Origin: Caballeronia arvi | GTDB lineage: Bacteria; Pseudomonadota; Gammaproteobacteria; Burkholderiales; Burkholderiaceae | Direction: 5' to 3' | Length of the DNA: 64,000 nucleotides | Assembly (NCBI RefSeq): GCF_001544695.2 | Contig: NZ_FCOM02000021.1 | Span: forward strand, 53,803 to 117,802 | Part shown: positions 57,101 through 64,000 of the stretch, one piece after another | Position numbering within the stretch: the first letter of the stretch is position 1 | How the letters are laid out: each line of letters begins with the position of its first letter | Program-made: the position numbers and the translations under genes | Notes under the pieces: model-generated | The model's database searches: none | What the model was told of the DNA's origin: nothing | What the model saw: the letters and a program-made list of their open reading frames with translations, nothing else

Positions 57101-60100
57101 GGCGATCTTCGTGAGCATTTGAATTCGCGTCTGCCCGATTACATGGTGCCTTCGGCGTTTGTCGTGCTCGATGCGTTGCCTTTGACGCCCAACGGCAAGC
57201 TCGATCGTCGTGCGTTGCCTGATCCGCAGTGGCAGGATCTTGCCGCGTATGTCGGGCCGCGGACTTCGCTGGAACATTCTCTTGCGGAATGCTTTGCCAG
57301 CGTGCTCGGCCTCGAACGCGTCAGTGTCTTCGATAACTTCTTTGCGCTCGGCGGACATTCGTTGCTCGCTACTCAACTCGTTTCGCGTCTGCGGGATGCG
57401 CTTTCCATCGAGCTGCCATTGCGCACTTTGTTCGATGCGCCCAGCGTTGCTTCACTCGCTGAAGCGCTCGATGAATCGTCTCGTCAAGCGAGTACGTTGC
57501 CACCTTTGCAAGCTCTGCCGCGTCCCGCGCATTTGCCGCTGTCTTTCGCACAGGAACGTCTGTGGTTCCTCGAACAGCTCAATCCGGGTCAGTCCACCTA
57601 TAACATTCCGATAGCGGTGCGCTTGAGCGGATCACTCGACGTTCCCGCATTCGAGACCGCTTTGAACGCGCTCGTAGCGCGTCACGAGAGCTTGCGCACG
57701 TCCTTCGCGCAACACGACGGTCAGGCTGTGCAATGCATCGCACCGCAATTGCAAATCGCGATGCCGCTCGTCACGCTCGATACTCAAGCCACCGACGTGC
57801 ACCGTCTCGCGCAACTCGAAGCCACACGCGCCTTCGATCTCGAACATGGGCCGCTGCTTCGCGCACAACTGCTGCGCCTCGCCTCCGATGAACATGTGCT
57901 GCTCTTCACGATGCATCACATCATCTCCGATGGCTGGTCCACTGGCGTGCTCGTGCGCGAACTCGGCGCGTGCTATACCGCTGCTCTGCGTGATGAATCC
58001 GTCGCGTTAGCGCCGCTGGCCGTGCAATACGCCGACTTCACGCTGTGGCAACGCGACTGGCTCGCTGGCGCTGAACTCGAACGACAAACGCACTACTGGC
58101 GCAATCAACTCGCCGATCTCGCGCCGCTGGATTTGCCCACCGATCGTCCACGCCCGGCGCAGATCAGCGGACGCGGTGCGACCTTGCCGTTTGCGCTCAG
58201 TCCCGAGTTATGCGGGCGCTTGAACGCGCTGGCGCATCAGGAAGGCGTCACGCCTTTCATGTTGCTGCTCGCGGTGTTCCAGACCTTGCTTGCACGTTTG
58301 TCAGGACAGTCGGAAGTGGCAGTGGGCTCGCCCATCGCCAATCGCACGCATGCACAGATCGAGCCGCTCATCGGCCTGTTCGTCAATACGCTGGTGCTGC
58401 GTGCCGATCTCTCCGGCTCGCCTTCCTTGCGCACGTTGCTCGCGCAGGTTCGCGACACGACGCTCGCCGCTTATGCGCATCAGGACTTGCCTTTCGAAAA
58501 GCTCGTCGAAGCACTTGCGCCGGTTCGTGACACCAGCCGCACAGCACTGTTCCAGGTGATGTTCGTATTGCAGAACGCGCCGATGGAACCACTTGCCTTG
58601 CCCGGCCTCACCTTGGAGTTGCTGCCGCCATCGGAAGCCGGAGCCAAGTTCGATATCACGCTGAACCTGACTCATGCGCGAGACCGCTTCGCCGGCAGCA
58701 TCAGTTACGCGACCGATCTTTTTGATGAACGCACCATCGCGCGTTTCGGTGAACGCTTCACATGCTTGCTCGAACAGGCGCTCGATCAACCCGATGCGCC
58801 GCTGCATGGGTTCGAACTCGTGCTGCCCGAAGAGCATGCGTTGCTCGAACGCTGGAACGACACGGCTGCGGCTTATGCCGAGCATCTGTGTATTCATCAG
58901 CTTTTCGAACAGCAGGTTCAACGCACGCCCGATGCAATCGCCCTCGTCTTTGAAGACGATTCACTCACCTACGCGCAACTCAACGCACGCGCCAATCGAC
59001 TTGCGCATCATCTGATCGCACTGGGCGTGCGTCCGGAAGATCGTGTGGCGCTGTGCATGGAGCGTGGCATCGAGATGATTGTCGCGTTGATGGCAATACT
59101 GAAGGCAGGTGGTGCTTACGTGCCGCTCGATCCCACGTCCGTCACGGAGCGGCTCACGTACATGCTCGACGACGCACACGTATCGCTGCTCGTCACTCAA
59201 GACCAGCTTCTCGATCGCTTCTCCGATATCGCGAAGAACGTGCAAATCGTCTGCGTCGACACCGATGAAAGTCTGATCGACGGCTGTCCCGCCACCGCGC
59301 CCTCCGTCGACACGCGTCCGCAGTATCCGGCTTATGTGATCTATACGTCCGGCTCGACCGGCAAGCCAAAGGGTGTCGTCCTGAGTCATCGGAACCTTGG
59401 CAATTACCTGAGCGGCGTGCTCGCCAGAATGAACGTGCCCGCGCCGAGCAGGATGGCGCTCGCTTCCACCATCGCCACCGATCTCGGCAATACGATCCTG
59501 TTCGGCGCGTTGGTGGCGGGCCACGAACTGCATGTGCTGTCGAACGAGCGCACCACCGATAGTTACCTGTTCGGACAATATATGCGTGAACGGAACATCG
59601 ACGTTCTGAAGATCGTGCCCGGACATCTGCGGGCGCTCGTGGACATCACGCACGAATCGGCGCCTGCATTGCCGAGGCAACTGCTCGTGCTGGGCGGAGA
59701 GGCGACGCGATCCGACTGGATCACGTCCTTGCAGGCACTCAAGCCCGGCATGCGCATCCTCAATCACTATGGACCGACCGAAACGACTGTGGGCGTGCTG
59801 ACTCATGCGCTGAGCGATGCCGTTGCCTATGGCATATCGATTCCGATCGGACAGCCGCTCGCCAACACGCAGGCCTACGTACTCGACGAATATCTGCGCC
59901 CCGTACCGCTGGGCGTGACCGGCGAGCTTTACATCGGCGGTGCTGGACTGGCGGGCGGCTATTTGCGGCGCGCCGCACTCACTGCACAACGGTTCGTCGC
60001 CAGTCCATTCGTACCCGGCACCCGCATGTACCGCACCGGCGATCTCGCACGTTATCGCGCCGATGGCAACATCGAGTTCCTCGGCCGTAACGATCATCAG

Positions 60101-63100
60101 GTCAAGATACGCGGCTTCCGCATCGAACTCGGTGAGATCGAAGCTCAACTCGTCGCGCATCCGGCGGTGCGCGAGGCAGTGCTCATTGCGCGTGCCCGAA
60201 GCGAGGAGTCACAAGATCAACAACTCGTCGCCTATGTCACGCTGCTTTCCGAAGTCGATGTCAGCGTATTGCGTGAGCATCTCGCCACGCACCTGCCCGA
60301 TTACATGGTGCCTTCGGCGTTCGTCACGCTCGATGCCTTGCCTCTGACACCCAACGGCAAGCTCGATCGTCACGCACTGCCCGATCCTCAAGCCGATGCC
60401 TTCGCGCTGCGCCCCTTCGAAGCCCCGCAAGGTCAGACCGAGTCCGCACTCGCCGATCTGTGGGCCGGCTTGCTCGGCCTCGAGCGCGTCGGCCGGCAGG
60501 ACAACTTCTTCTCCCTCGGCGGGCACTCCTTGCTTGCCGTGACGCTCGTCGAACGCATGCGCCGCATCGGCCTGCACGCCAACGTACGCGATCTCTTCGC
60601 CACGCCCGTGCTCAGCGCGCTCGCAGCTTCACTGGAGCATGGTGCGATCACGACCGATATCGTCGTGCCTCCCAACGTCATCACGACCGACAGCACCGCG
60701 CTCACGCCCGCCATGCTGCCGCTCATCGCAGTGACGCAAAGCGATATCGATCGCATCGTGGCGCAAGTGCCAGGCGGTATCGGCAACGTGCAAGACATCT
60801 ATGCACTTGCGCCGCTTCAGGAAGGCATCCTGTTCCATCACATGCTGAGCACCGAAGGCGATCCGTATCTGCAAACCGCACGCATCGCCTTCGACAGCCG
60901 CGCGCGTTTCGATGCCTGGCTCGATGCCCTTCAACACGTCATCACGCGGCACGATATTCTGCGCACCGCTTTCATCTACGATGGCATCAGCACGCCCGCT
61001 CAGGTCGTGCTGCGTGATGCACCCGCAACGATTCACGAGATCGAACTCGATCCGGCGCAGGGTCCGGCCGCCGAACAACTCGCCCGTCAGTTCGACGCGC
61101 GCTCGCAGCGTCTGCCACTCGATAAGGCTCCATTGCTACGGCTGACCGTCGCGAAGGAACCGGGTTCGGAACGCTGGCTGGCGTTGCTCGTCTGGCATCA
61201 CCTGATCGGTGATCACGTCACGCTGGAGGTGATTCAGAAGGAAATCAGCGCACTGCTCGACGATCGCGCACACGCGCTCGGTATGGCTCAACACTTCCGT
61301 GATCTGGTCGCCCAAGCGCGGCTCGGTGCAAGTCAGGAAGAGCATGAAACGTTCTTCCGCGACATGCTCGCCGATGTCAGCGAGCCGACGCTGCCCTTCG
61401 GCTTCACCGACGTGCATCACGACGGCTCTGCTGTGGCCGAAACACGCGTGACGCTGCCCGCTTCTCTCAATACGCGTCTGCGCACGCAGGCTCGCCAGCT
61501 CGGCGTGAGTCTTGCAAGCCTGTGTCATCTCGCGTGGGCACGCGTGCTCGGTGCAGCCAGTGCGGCCGATTCTGACGGACGCATCGTGTTCGGCACGGTA
61601 CTGCTCGGACGCATGCAGGCGGGCGTCGATCAGGCTTTGGGCTTGTTGATCAACACGCTGCCGATTCGCCTCGACGTGAACGACGCATCGGTCGTCGATA
61701 GCGTGCGTCAAACGCATGAACGTCTCGCCGCTTTGCTGCAACATCAGCACGCGCCGCTCGCGCTCGCTCAGCGATGCAGTGGTGTAGCAGCGCCCGCACC
61801 GCTCTTTAGCGCGCTGCTCAACTATCGTCACAATCAAGCTGGAACCGATGAACAGCAGGCCTTCGATGGCATCGAACTGCTTGGCGCCGAAGAACGCACC
61901 AACTATCCGCTGATGCTCGCTGTCGAAGACGACGGCGAGAGTCTTGGACTCACCGCGCAGACGGTCGCGCCGTTGTCACCCGAGCAGTTGTGCGGCTATA
62001 TGGAGCAGGCGCTTTCGAGCCTTGCGCAAGCGCTCGAACACGCACCTCAGACGCCAGTGAATCGACTCGACGTATTGCCGCACGAGACGCGCAACTTGCT
62101 GGTGAGCACGTGGAACGATACGGCTGCGTCCTATCCGGACGATCTGTGCATTCATCAGTTGTTCGAGCAACAGGCTCAACGTACACCCGATGCCATCGCG
62201 CTGGTCTTCGAAGATCAATCGCTCACGTATGCGCAACTCAATGCGCGTGCCAATCGGCTGGCGCATCATCTGATCGCGCTGGGTGTTTGCCCCGAAGATC
62301 GTGTGGCGCTGTGCGTGGAGCGTGGCATCGGCATGGTCGTTTCATTGCTCGCAATCCTCAAAGCAGGCGCTGCTTACGTGCCACTCGACCCAGCGTATCC
62401 GGGCGAGCGTCTGAGCCACATCCTCACCGACTCCACGCCGAAGCTTCTGCTCGCCGATGCGGCCGGCCGTGAAGCGCTCGGCGACACGGGTGCATTGAGC
62501 GTGCTCGATCCAGACGCATCGTTCGATGGCTCGCAGGACGATCCGCATACATCGGTCGCCCCGCATCACCTCGCCTACGTGCTCTTTACGTCCGGTTCCA
62601 CTGGCAAGCCCAAGGGCGTGATGGTCGAGCATCGCGAGATGCTGAACTTCCTCTGCTCGATGCGCGATATCACGTCCATGCGTGCAGCCGACAAGCTGCT
62701 CGCCGTCACGACCATTGCCTTCGATATCGCGGGCCTCGAGTTGTATCTACCTTTGAGCACGGGCGCCTGCATCGTGCTTGCACGCAGAAGCGATGCAGCC
62801 GATCCGGTCGCGCTTCAAAGCCTCATCGCCGAACACGGTATCAGCTTCATGCAGGCGACGCCCGCAACCTGGCGCATGCTGCTCGATACGCAGTGGACGG
62901 GTAACGCGCAGCTCACTGCGCTGTGCGGCGGCGAAGCCTTGTCTGCCGGTCTCGCGACGCGTCTCGGTGAGAAGGTCAAAGCGCTGTGGAATCTGTATGG
63001 TCCGACCGAAACCACGGTCTGGTCATCGTGCTATCGGACGGGAATTGCAGCGGAAATGTCGTCCACGGTATCGGTCGGTCGTCCGATCGCCAACACGCGC

Positions 63101-64000
63101 ATGTATCTGCTCGATGCGCAATATCAGCTCGTGCCGCCCGGTGCGGTGGGTGAACTGTATATCGGTGGAGCGGGTGTGGCGCGTGGTTATCTGAATCGTC
63201 CTGATCTCACTGCCGAGCGCTTCATCGATGATCCGTTCGTTGCTGATGCGCGTATGTACCGCACGGGTGATATCGCGCGATATCGACCCGATGGCAATAT
63301 CGAGTTCCTTGGCCGGAACGATCATCAGGTCAAGATTCGCGGCTTTCGTATCGAGCTTGGGGAAATCGAGGCACAGATCGCCAGTCATCCGGCGGTGCGT
63401 GAGGCGGTCGTCATTGCGCGTGCTCGACACGAGGGGACGCAGGATCAGCAACTCATCGCTTATGTCACCGGCATCGAAGAGATCGACACAGACGCCCTTC
63501 GTGAGCATCTGAACTCGCGTCTGCCCGACTACATGGTGCCTTCGGCATTCGTCGTGCTCGATGCGTTGCCTTTGACGCCCAACGGCAAGCTCGATCGCCG
63601 TACGTTGCCCGATCCGCAGTGGCAGGATCTTGCTGCATATGTCGGACCGCGCACATCGCTCGAACACACGCTTGCGCAGTGCTTTGCCAGCGTGCTCGGT
63701 CTCGAACGCGTCAGCGTTTTCGATAACTTCTTTACGCTTGGCGGGCATTCGCTACTCGCTACTCAACTCGTTTCGCGGCTGCGTGAAGCGTTTTCGATAG
63801 AATTGCCTTTGCGCACGCTGTTCGATGCGCCCAGCGTTGCTTCACTCGCTGAAGCTTTGGAGCTGTCATCTCGTCAAGCCAGCACGTTGCCGCCTTTGCA
63901 AGCGCGTGAACGTCCTGCGCATCTGCCGTTGTCTTTCGCGCAGGAACGTCTGTGGTTCCTCGAACAGCTCAATCCGGGTCAGTCCACCTATAACATTCCG
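51104..64000 (+). CDS. Large NRPS-3 (C-A-T x4, then C...), 3' end outside the window
   Basis: One frame from the ATG at 51104 runs off the right edge with 4299 residues visible. It is the only in-frame ATG/GTG after the upstream stop at 51047. Domains: C1 (EntF-like, HHIAFDG at 135); A1 (W449), T1 (Ser1003); C2 (HHLIGDH at 1226); A2 (W1531), T2 (Ser2086); C3 (HHIISDG at 2271); A3 (W2584), T3 (Ser3142); C4 (HHLIGDH at 3365); A4 (W3670), T4 (Ser4216); start of C5. C2 and C4 have an additional N-terminal HHMxxTEGD motif (1106-1114, 3245-3253) typical of dual condensation/epimerisation domains; C3 and C5 open like L-accepting domains. Codes by eye: A1 DAQDLGVVD(K), Gln; A2 DFWNIGMVH(K), Thr; A3 DLTKVGHVG(K), Asp (Asn possible); A4 DILQLGLVW(K), Gly. 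Predicted: D-Gln - Thr - D-Asp - Gly - ... No terminating domain is reached. Confidence 0.95.
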   Translation, partial: MLSLPLAPAQSGIFFRQQLDLRDPRFNLAQLTEIIGPLDVEVLQSALRQTIDEAEGMRVRLLVTDGLPHQAVPDEASNFTLRIVDVSDAPDPMEAIDRDVKAALATAFDLGHWPLFDGQLFQAGPTRFFLFQRIHHIAFDGYSFLLFTQRLAAVYSALIEKREPAPCGWGRLADLLDNDAAYRASSAFENDQRFWRDYLENCPEPVILAECMAHEPIQAGAHTQAIAHMRLSPETTARMRQMAERNGTTWPQIMTAVMAAYVARLSGQPEVVLGLPVTARVGRLARNVPGMSSNALPLRAVVDERTTITALLDAVSRQSRRVLRHQRYRVKDIRRDVGRIESDRPLFGPTVNIMPEYSRALDFAGCRIVSNRSFYGTPDDLALIVHDEGDELGIELMFDGNPSLYTPEAVDAHARRFTRLLEQTLDRPDAPLHSFELVLPERQALLERWNDTASPYPEHLCIHQRFEQQVRLTPDAIALVCDDESLTFAQVNERANRLAHRLIALGVRPEDRVALCMERGIGAIVALFAILKSGGAYIPLDPAYPGERLSYILGDAAPLLLVADAAGRRALGDVGALRVIDPDASPDDAVSHDDPHVPGLASHHLAYAIYTSGSTGKPKGVMVEHRHVMNLHHALHATVFAHCAPHASVTLNASIAFDASVQNLTALLGGHRLIIVPADVRTDAMALVDFLDTAGIDVFDCTPTQLESLFSAGLLEQRQSPLTVLVGGEPLTPQTWSRLAHAQQIRAFNVYGPTECTVDATVAEITTRQTQPVIGKPLANTRTYVLDARRRVVPPGAVGELYIGGAGVSRGYLNRPELTAERFLDDPFVPGARMYRTGDLARFHLDGNIEFLGRNDLQIKIRGFRIEPGEIESQIASHPAVRDAVVIARARTPGSQDQQLIAYVTATDEFGIDASELREHLSSRLPDYMTPAAFVTLDALPLTPSGKLDRRALPDPQADAFALRPFEAPRDQTEAALAQLWAELLGIERVGRHDNFFALGGHSLLAVTLIERMRRIGLQASVRDLFATPVLSAFADAIDYAAPKADIVVPPNAITSDCESITPDMLPLIELTQADIDRIVGRMPGGIGNVQDIYALAPLQEGILFHHMLTTEGDPYLQTARLAFDTRARLDAWLDALQQVVERHDILRTAFIHEGVTTPAQVVLRHAPVKIDEIETDPPRGSVIDHLARHFDARTQRLDLARAPLLHIAIAHEADSERWLMQLNWHHLIGDHATLEVMHAEIGAILDGRGHSLGAAQPFRDLVAQARLGASQEAHEAFFRDMLADVSEPTLPFGFTDVHHDGSTVAEARVTLPAALNTRLRTQARHIGVSLASLCHLAWARVLSAGSALDSDGRIVFGTVLLGRMQAGVDQALGLLINTLPIRLDVNDASVADSVRHTHERLAALLQHQHAPLALAQRCSGVAAPAPLFNALLNYRHNQGSADEHEAFDGIELLGAEERTNYPLTLSVDDNGDSLGLTAQTVTPLSPEQLCGYMEQALASLAQTLEEAPQTPVNQLDVLPPDTRNLLVKTWNDTTASYPADLCIHQLFEQQARRVPDAIALVFEDESLTYAQLNARANRLAHHLIALGVCPEDRVALCMERGIGLMVSLLAILKAGGAYVPLDPAYSGERLSHILIDSTPRLLIADAAGREALGDTGTLTVLDPDAPLDDALSQDDPQTPVAPPHLAYVIYTSGSTGKPKGVMVEHAQIVRLFDATQDWFGFDERDVWCLFHSFAFDFSVWEMWGALRYGGKLVIVPQHVARFAPDFLRLLQQEGVTVLNQTPSAFRALIQAQETNDAPTALRYVIFGGEALNPSMLEPWYARHSDQKPRLINMYGITETTVHVTYRPLTREDCADGNSPIGVRIPDLSIYLLDAQRRLAPVGAVGELYVGGAGVARGYLNRPELTAERFIDDPFVPGARLYRTGDLGRYRPDGSLEFFGRNDHQVKIRGFRIELGEIEAQLASHPAVREAVVIARARHEGTQDQQLIAYFTLVSEVDAGDLREHLNSRLPDYMVPSAFVVLDALPLTPNGKLDRRALPDPQWQDLAAYVGPRTSLEHSLAECFASVLGLERVSVFDNFFALGGHSLLATQLVSRLRDALSIELPLRTLFDAPSVASLAEALDESSRQASTLPPLQALPRPAHLPLSFAQERLWFLEQLNPGQSTYNIPIAVRLSGSLDVPAFETALNALVARHESLRTSFAQHDGQAVQCIAPQLQIAMPLVTLDTQATDVHRLAQLEATRAFDLEHGPLLRAQLLRLASDEHVLLFTMHHIISDGWSTGVLVRELGACYTAALRDESVALAPLAVQYADFTLWQRDWLAGAELERQTHYWRNQLADLAPLDLPTDRPRPAQISGRGATLPFALSPELCGRLNALAHQEGVTPFMLLLAVFQTLLARLSGQSEVAVGSPIANRTHAQIEPLIGLFVNTLVLRADLSGSPSLRTLLAQVRDTTLAAYAHQDLPFEKLVEALAPVRDTSRTALFQVMFVLQNAPMEPLALPGLTLELLPPSEAGAKFDITLNLTHARDRFAGSISYATDLFDERTIARFGERFTCLLEQALDQPDAPLHGFELVLPEEHALLERWNDTAAAYAEHLCIHQLFEQQVQRTPDAIALVFEDDSLTYAQLNARANRLAHHLIALGVRPEDRVALCMERGIEMIVALMAILKAGGAYVPLDPTSVTERLTYMLDDAHVSLLVTQDQLLDRFSDIAKNVQIVCVDTDESLIDGCPATAPSVDTRPQYPAYVIYTSGSTGKPKGVVLSHRNLGNYLSGVLARMNVPAPSRMALASTIATDLGNTILFGALVAGHELHVLSNERTTDSYLFGQYMRERNIDVLKIVPGHLRALVDITHESAPALPRQLLVLGGEATRSDWITSLQALKPGMRILNHYGPTETTVGVLTHALSDAVAYGISIPIGQPLANTQAYVLDEYLRPVPLGVTGELYIGGAGLAGGYLRRAALTAQRFVASPFVPGTRMYRTGDLARYRADGNIEFLGRNDHQVKIRGFRIELGEIEAQLVAHPAVREAVLIARARSEESQDQQLVAYVTLLSEVDVSVLREHLATHLPDYMVPSAFVTLDALPLTPNGKLDRHALPDPQADAFALRPFEAPQGQTESALADLWAGLLGLERVGRQDNFFSLGGHSLLAVTLVERMRRIGLHANVRDLFATPVLSALAASLEHGAITTDIVVPPNVITTDSTALTPAMLPLIAVTQSDIDRIVAQVPGGIGNVQDIYALAPLQEGILFHHMLSTEGDPYLQTARIAFDSRARFDAWLDALQHVITRHDILRTAFIYDGISTPAQVVLRDAPATIHEIELDPAQGPAAEQLARQFDARSQRLPLDKAPLLRLTVAKEPGSERWLALLVWHHLIGDHVTLEVIQKEISALLDDRAHALGMAQHFRDLVAQARLGASQEEHETFFRDMLADVSEPTLPFGFTDVHHDGSAVAETRVTLPASLNTRLRTQARQLGVSLASLCHLAWARVLGAASAADSDGRIVFGTVLLGRMQAGVDQALGLLINTLPIRLDVNDASVVDSVRQTHERLAALLQHQHAPLALAQRCSGVAAPAPLFSALLNYRHNQAGTDEQQAFDGIELLGAEERTNYPLMLAVEDDGESLGLTAQTVAPLSPEQLCGYMEQALSSLAQALEHAPQTPVNRLDVLPHETRNLLVSTWNDTAASYPDDLCIHQLFEQQAQRTPDAIALVFEDQSLTYAQLNARANRLAHHLIALGVCPEDRVALCVERGIGMVVSLLAILKAGAAYVPLDPAYPGERLSHILTDSTPKLLLADAAGREALGDTGALSVLDPDASFDGSQDDPHTSVAPHHLAYVLFTSGSTGKPKGVMVEHREMLNFLCSMRDITSMRAADKLLAVTTIAFDIAGLELYLPLSTGACIVLARRSDAADPVALQSLIAEHGISFMQATPATWRMLLDTQWTGNAQLTALCGGEALSAGLATRLGEKVKALWNLYGPTETTVWSSCYRTGIAAEMSSTVSVGRPIANTRMYLLDAQYQLVPPGAVGELYIGGAGVARGYLNRPDLTAERFIDDPFVADARMYRTGDIARYRPDGNIEFLGRNDHQVKIRGFRIELGEIEAQIASHPAVREAVVIARARHEGTQDQQLIAYVTGIEEIDTDALREHLNSRLPDYMVPSAFVVLDALPLTPNGKLDRRTLPDPQWQDLAAYVGPRTSLEHTLAQCFASVLGLERVSVFDNFFTLGGHSLLATQLVSRLREAFSIELPLRTLFDAPSVASLAEALELSSRQASTLPPLQARERPAHLPLSFAQERLWFLEQLNPGQSTYNIP
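52448..58852 (+). repeat. First copy of a two-module direct repeat in NRPS-3
   Basis: The unit A-T-C(dual)-A-T-C(L-type) spans about 6405 bp and is repeated directly from 58853. The C2/C4 landmark motifs are exactly 6417 bp apart (54419 and 60836; 54779 and 61196). The T2/T4 serines are 6390 bp apart. Confidence 0.8.
58853..64000 (+). repeat. Second, cut-off copy of the two-module repeat in NRPS-3
   Basis: This copy contains A3-T3-C4-A4-T4 and the start of C5. Its last 60 bases (63941-64000) are identical to 57551-57610 at the T2-C3 boundary. The C, T and outer A-domain parts are very similar between copies, while the substrate-binding A cores differ. Confidence 0.8.

Noticed and set aside
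52448..64000. Repeats considered as CRISPR or satellite DNA
   Set aside because: The repeats are kilobase-long coding modules of a synthetase; no short regularly spaced repeats occur anywhere in the window.

Overview
The window looks like a chromosomal segment of a high-GC betaproteobacterium, most likely Burkholderiaceae (Burkholderia/Paraburkholderia/Caballeronia type). This is inferred from the codon and GC pattern, the syringomycin/pyoverdine-type NRPS accessory genes, and the mix of TRAP, Pot-type ABC and CoA-dependent catabolic operons. I see no tRNA, rRNA, CRISPR array, insertion sequence or phage structural gene.

Layout. (1) 1-7084, minus: the 3'-truncated gene of a two-module peptide synthetase (NRPS-1; C-A-T-C-A-T-TE). 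Its terminal thioesterase carries Cys instead of Ser in the nucleophile motif. (2) 7303-9903: a small membrane protein, an SPFH/band-7 protein, a methyltransferase and a small hypothetical protein. (3) 10088-27990, plus: a tight five-gene operon of an LLM flavin monooxygenase, a four-module NRPS (NRPS-2; A-T-C-A-T-C-A-T-E-C-A-T-TE), an HpaB-type phenol monooxygenase, an MbtH-like protein and a cyclic-peptide-type ABC exporter. (4) 28029-31574: creatinase, a secreted gamma-glutamylcyclotransferase-like protein, an SGNH hydrolase and a superinfection-immunity-type membrane protein. (5) 31630-38825, minus: a six-gene operon of enoyl-CoA hydratase, Pot-type ABC importer (binding protein frameshifted), acyl-CoA ligase and IclR regulator. 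(6) 39935-42837, minus: a TRAP transporter. Opposite it, at 43143-47239, plus, lies a second CoA-dependent catabolic operon (two MaoC proteins, enoyl-CoA hydratase, frameshifted acyl-CoA dehydrogenase, CaiB-type CoA transferase). (7) 47379-49598: an AraC regulator and a GH88 hydrolase. (8) 49849-64000, plus: a second MbtH, a JmjC/cupin-like oxygenase and the first 4299 residues of a large NRPS (NRPS-3; C-A-T-C-A-T-C-A-T-C-A-T-C...).

How the genes work together. Reading the ten-residue specificity codes by eye, NRPS-2 is predicted to build beta-amino acid (beta-Ala-like) - X - D-Tyr - Gly and release it with an ordinary Ser thioesterase. The HpaB-type enzyme fits hydroxylation of the Tyr ring, and the SyrD/PvdE-like ABC protein fits export. 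NRPS-3 is predicted to assemble D-Gln - Thr - D-Asp - Gly - ... NRPS-1 is predicted to end in Thr on a module followed by a Cys thioesterase, a combination reminiscent of beta-lactone formation in obafluorin. NRPS-3 is built from a tandemly duplicated two-module block about 6.4 kb long, in which the substrate-binding cores of the A domains have apparently been exchanged. The middle of the window (28-49.6 kb) is ordinary catabolic and transport DNA. Two of its genes carry single-base frameshifts that may be real decay or sequencing errors.
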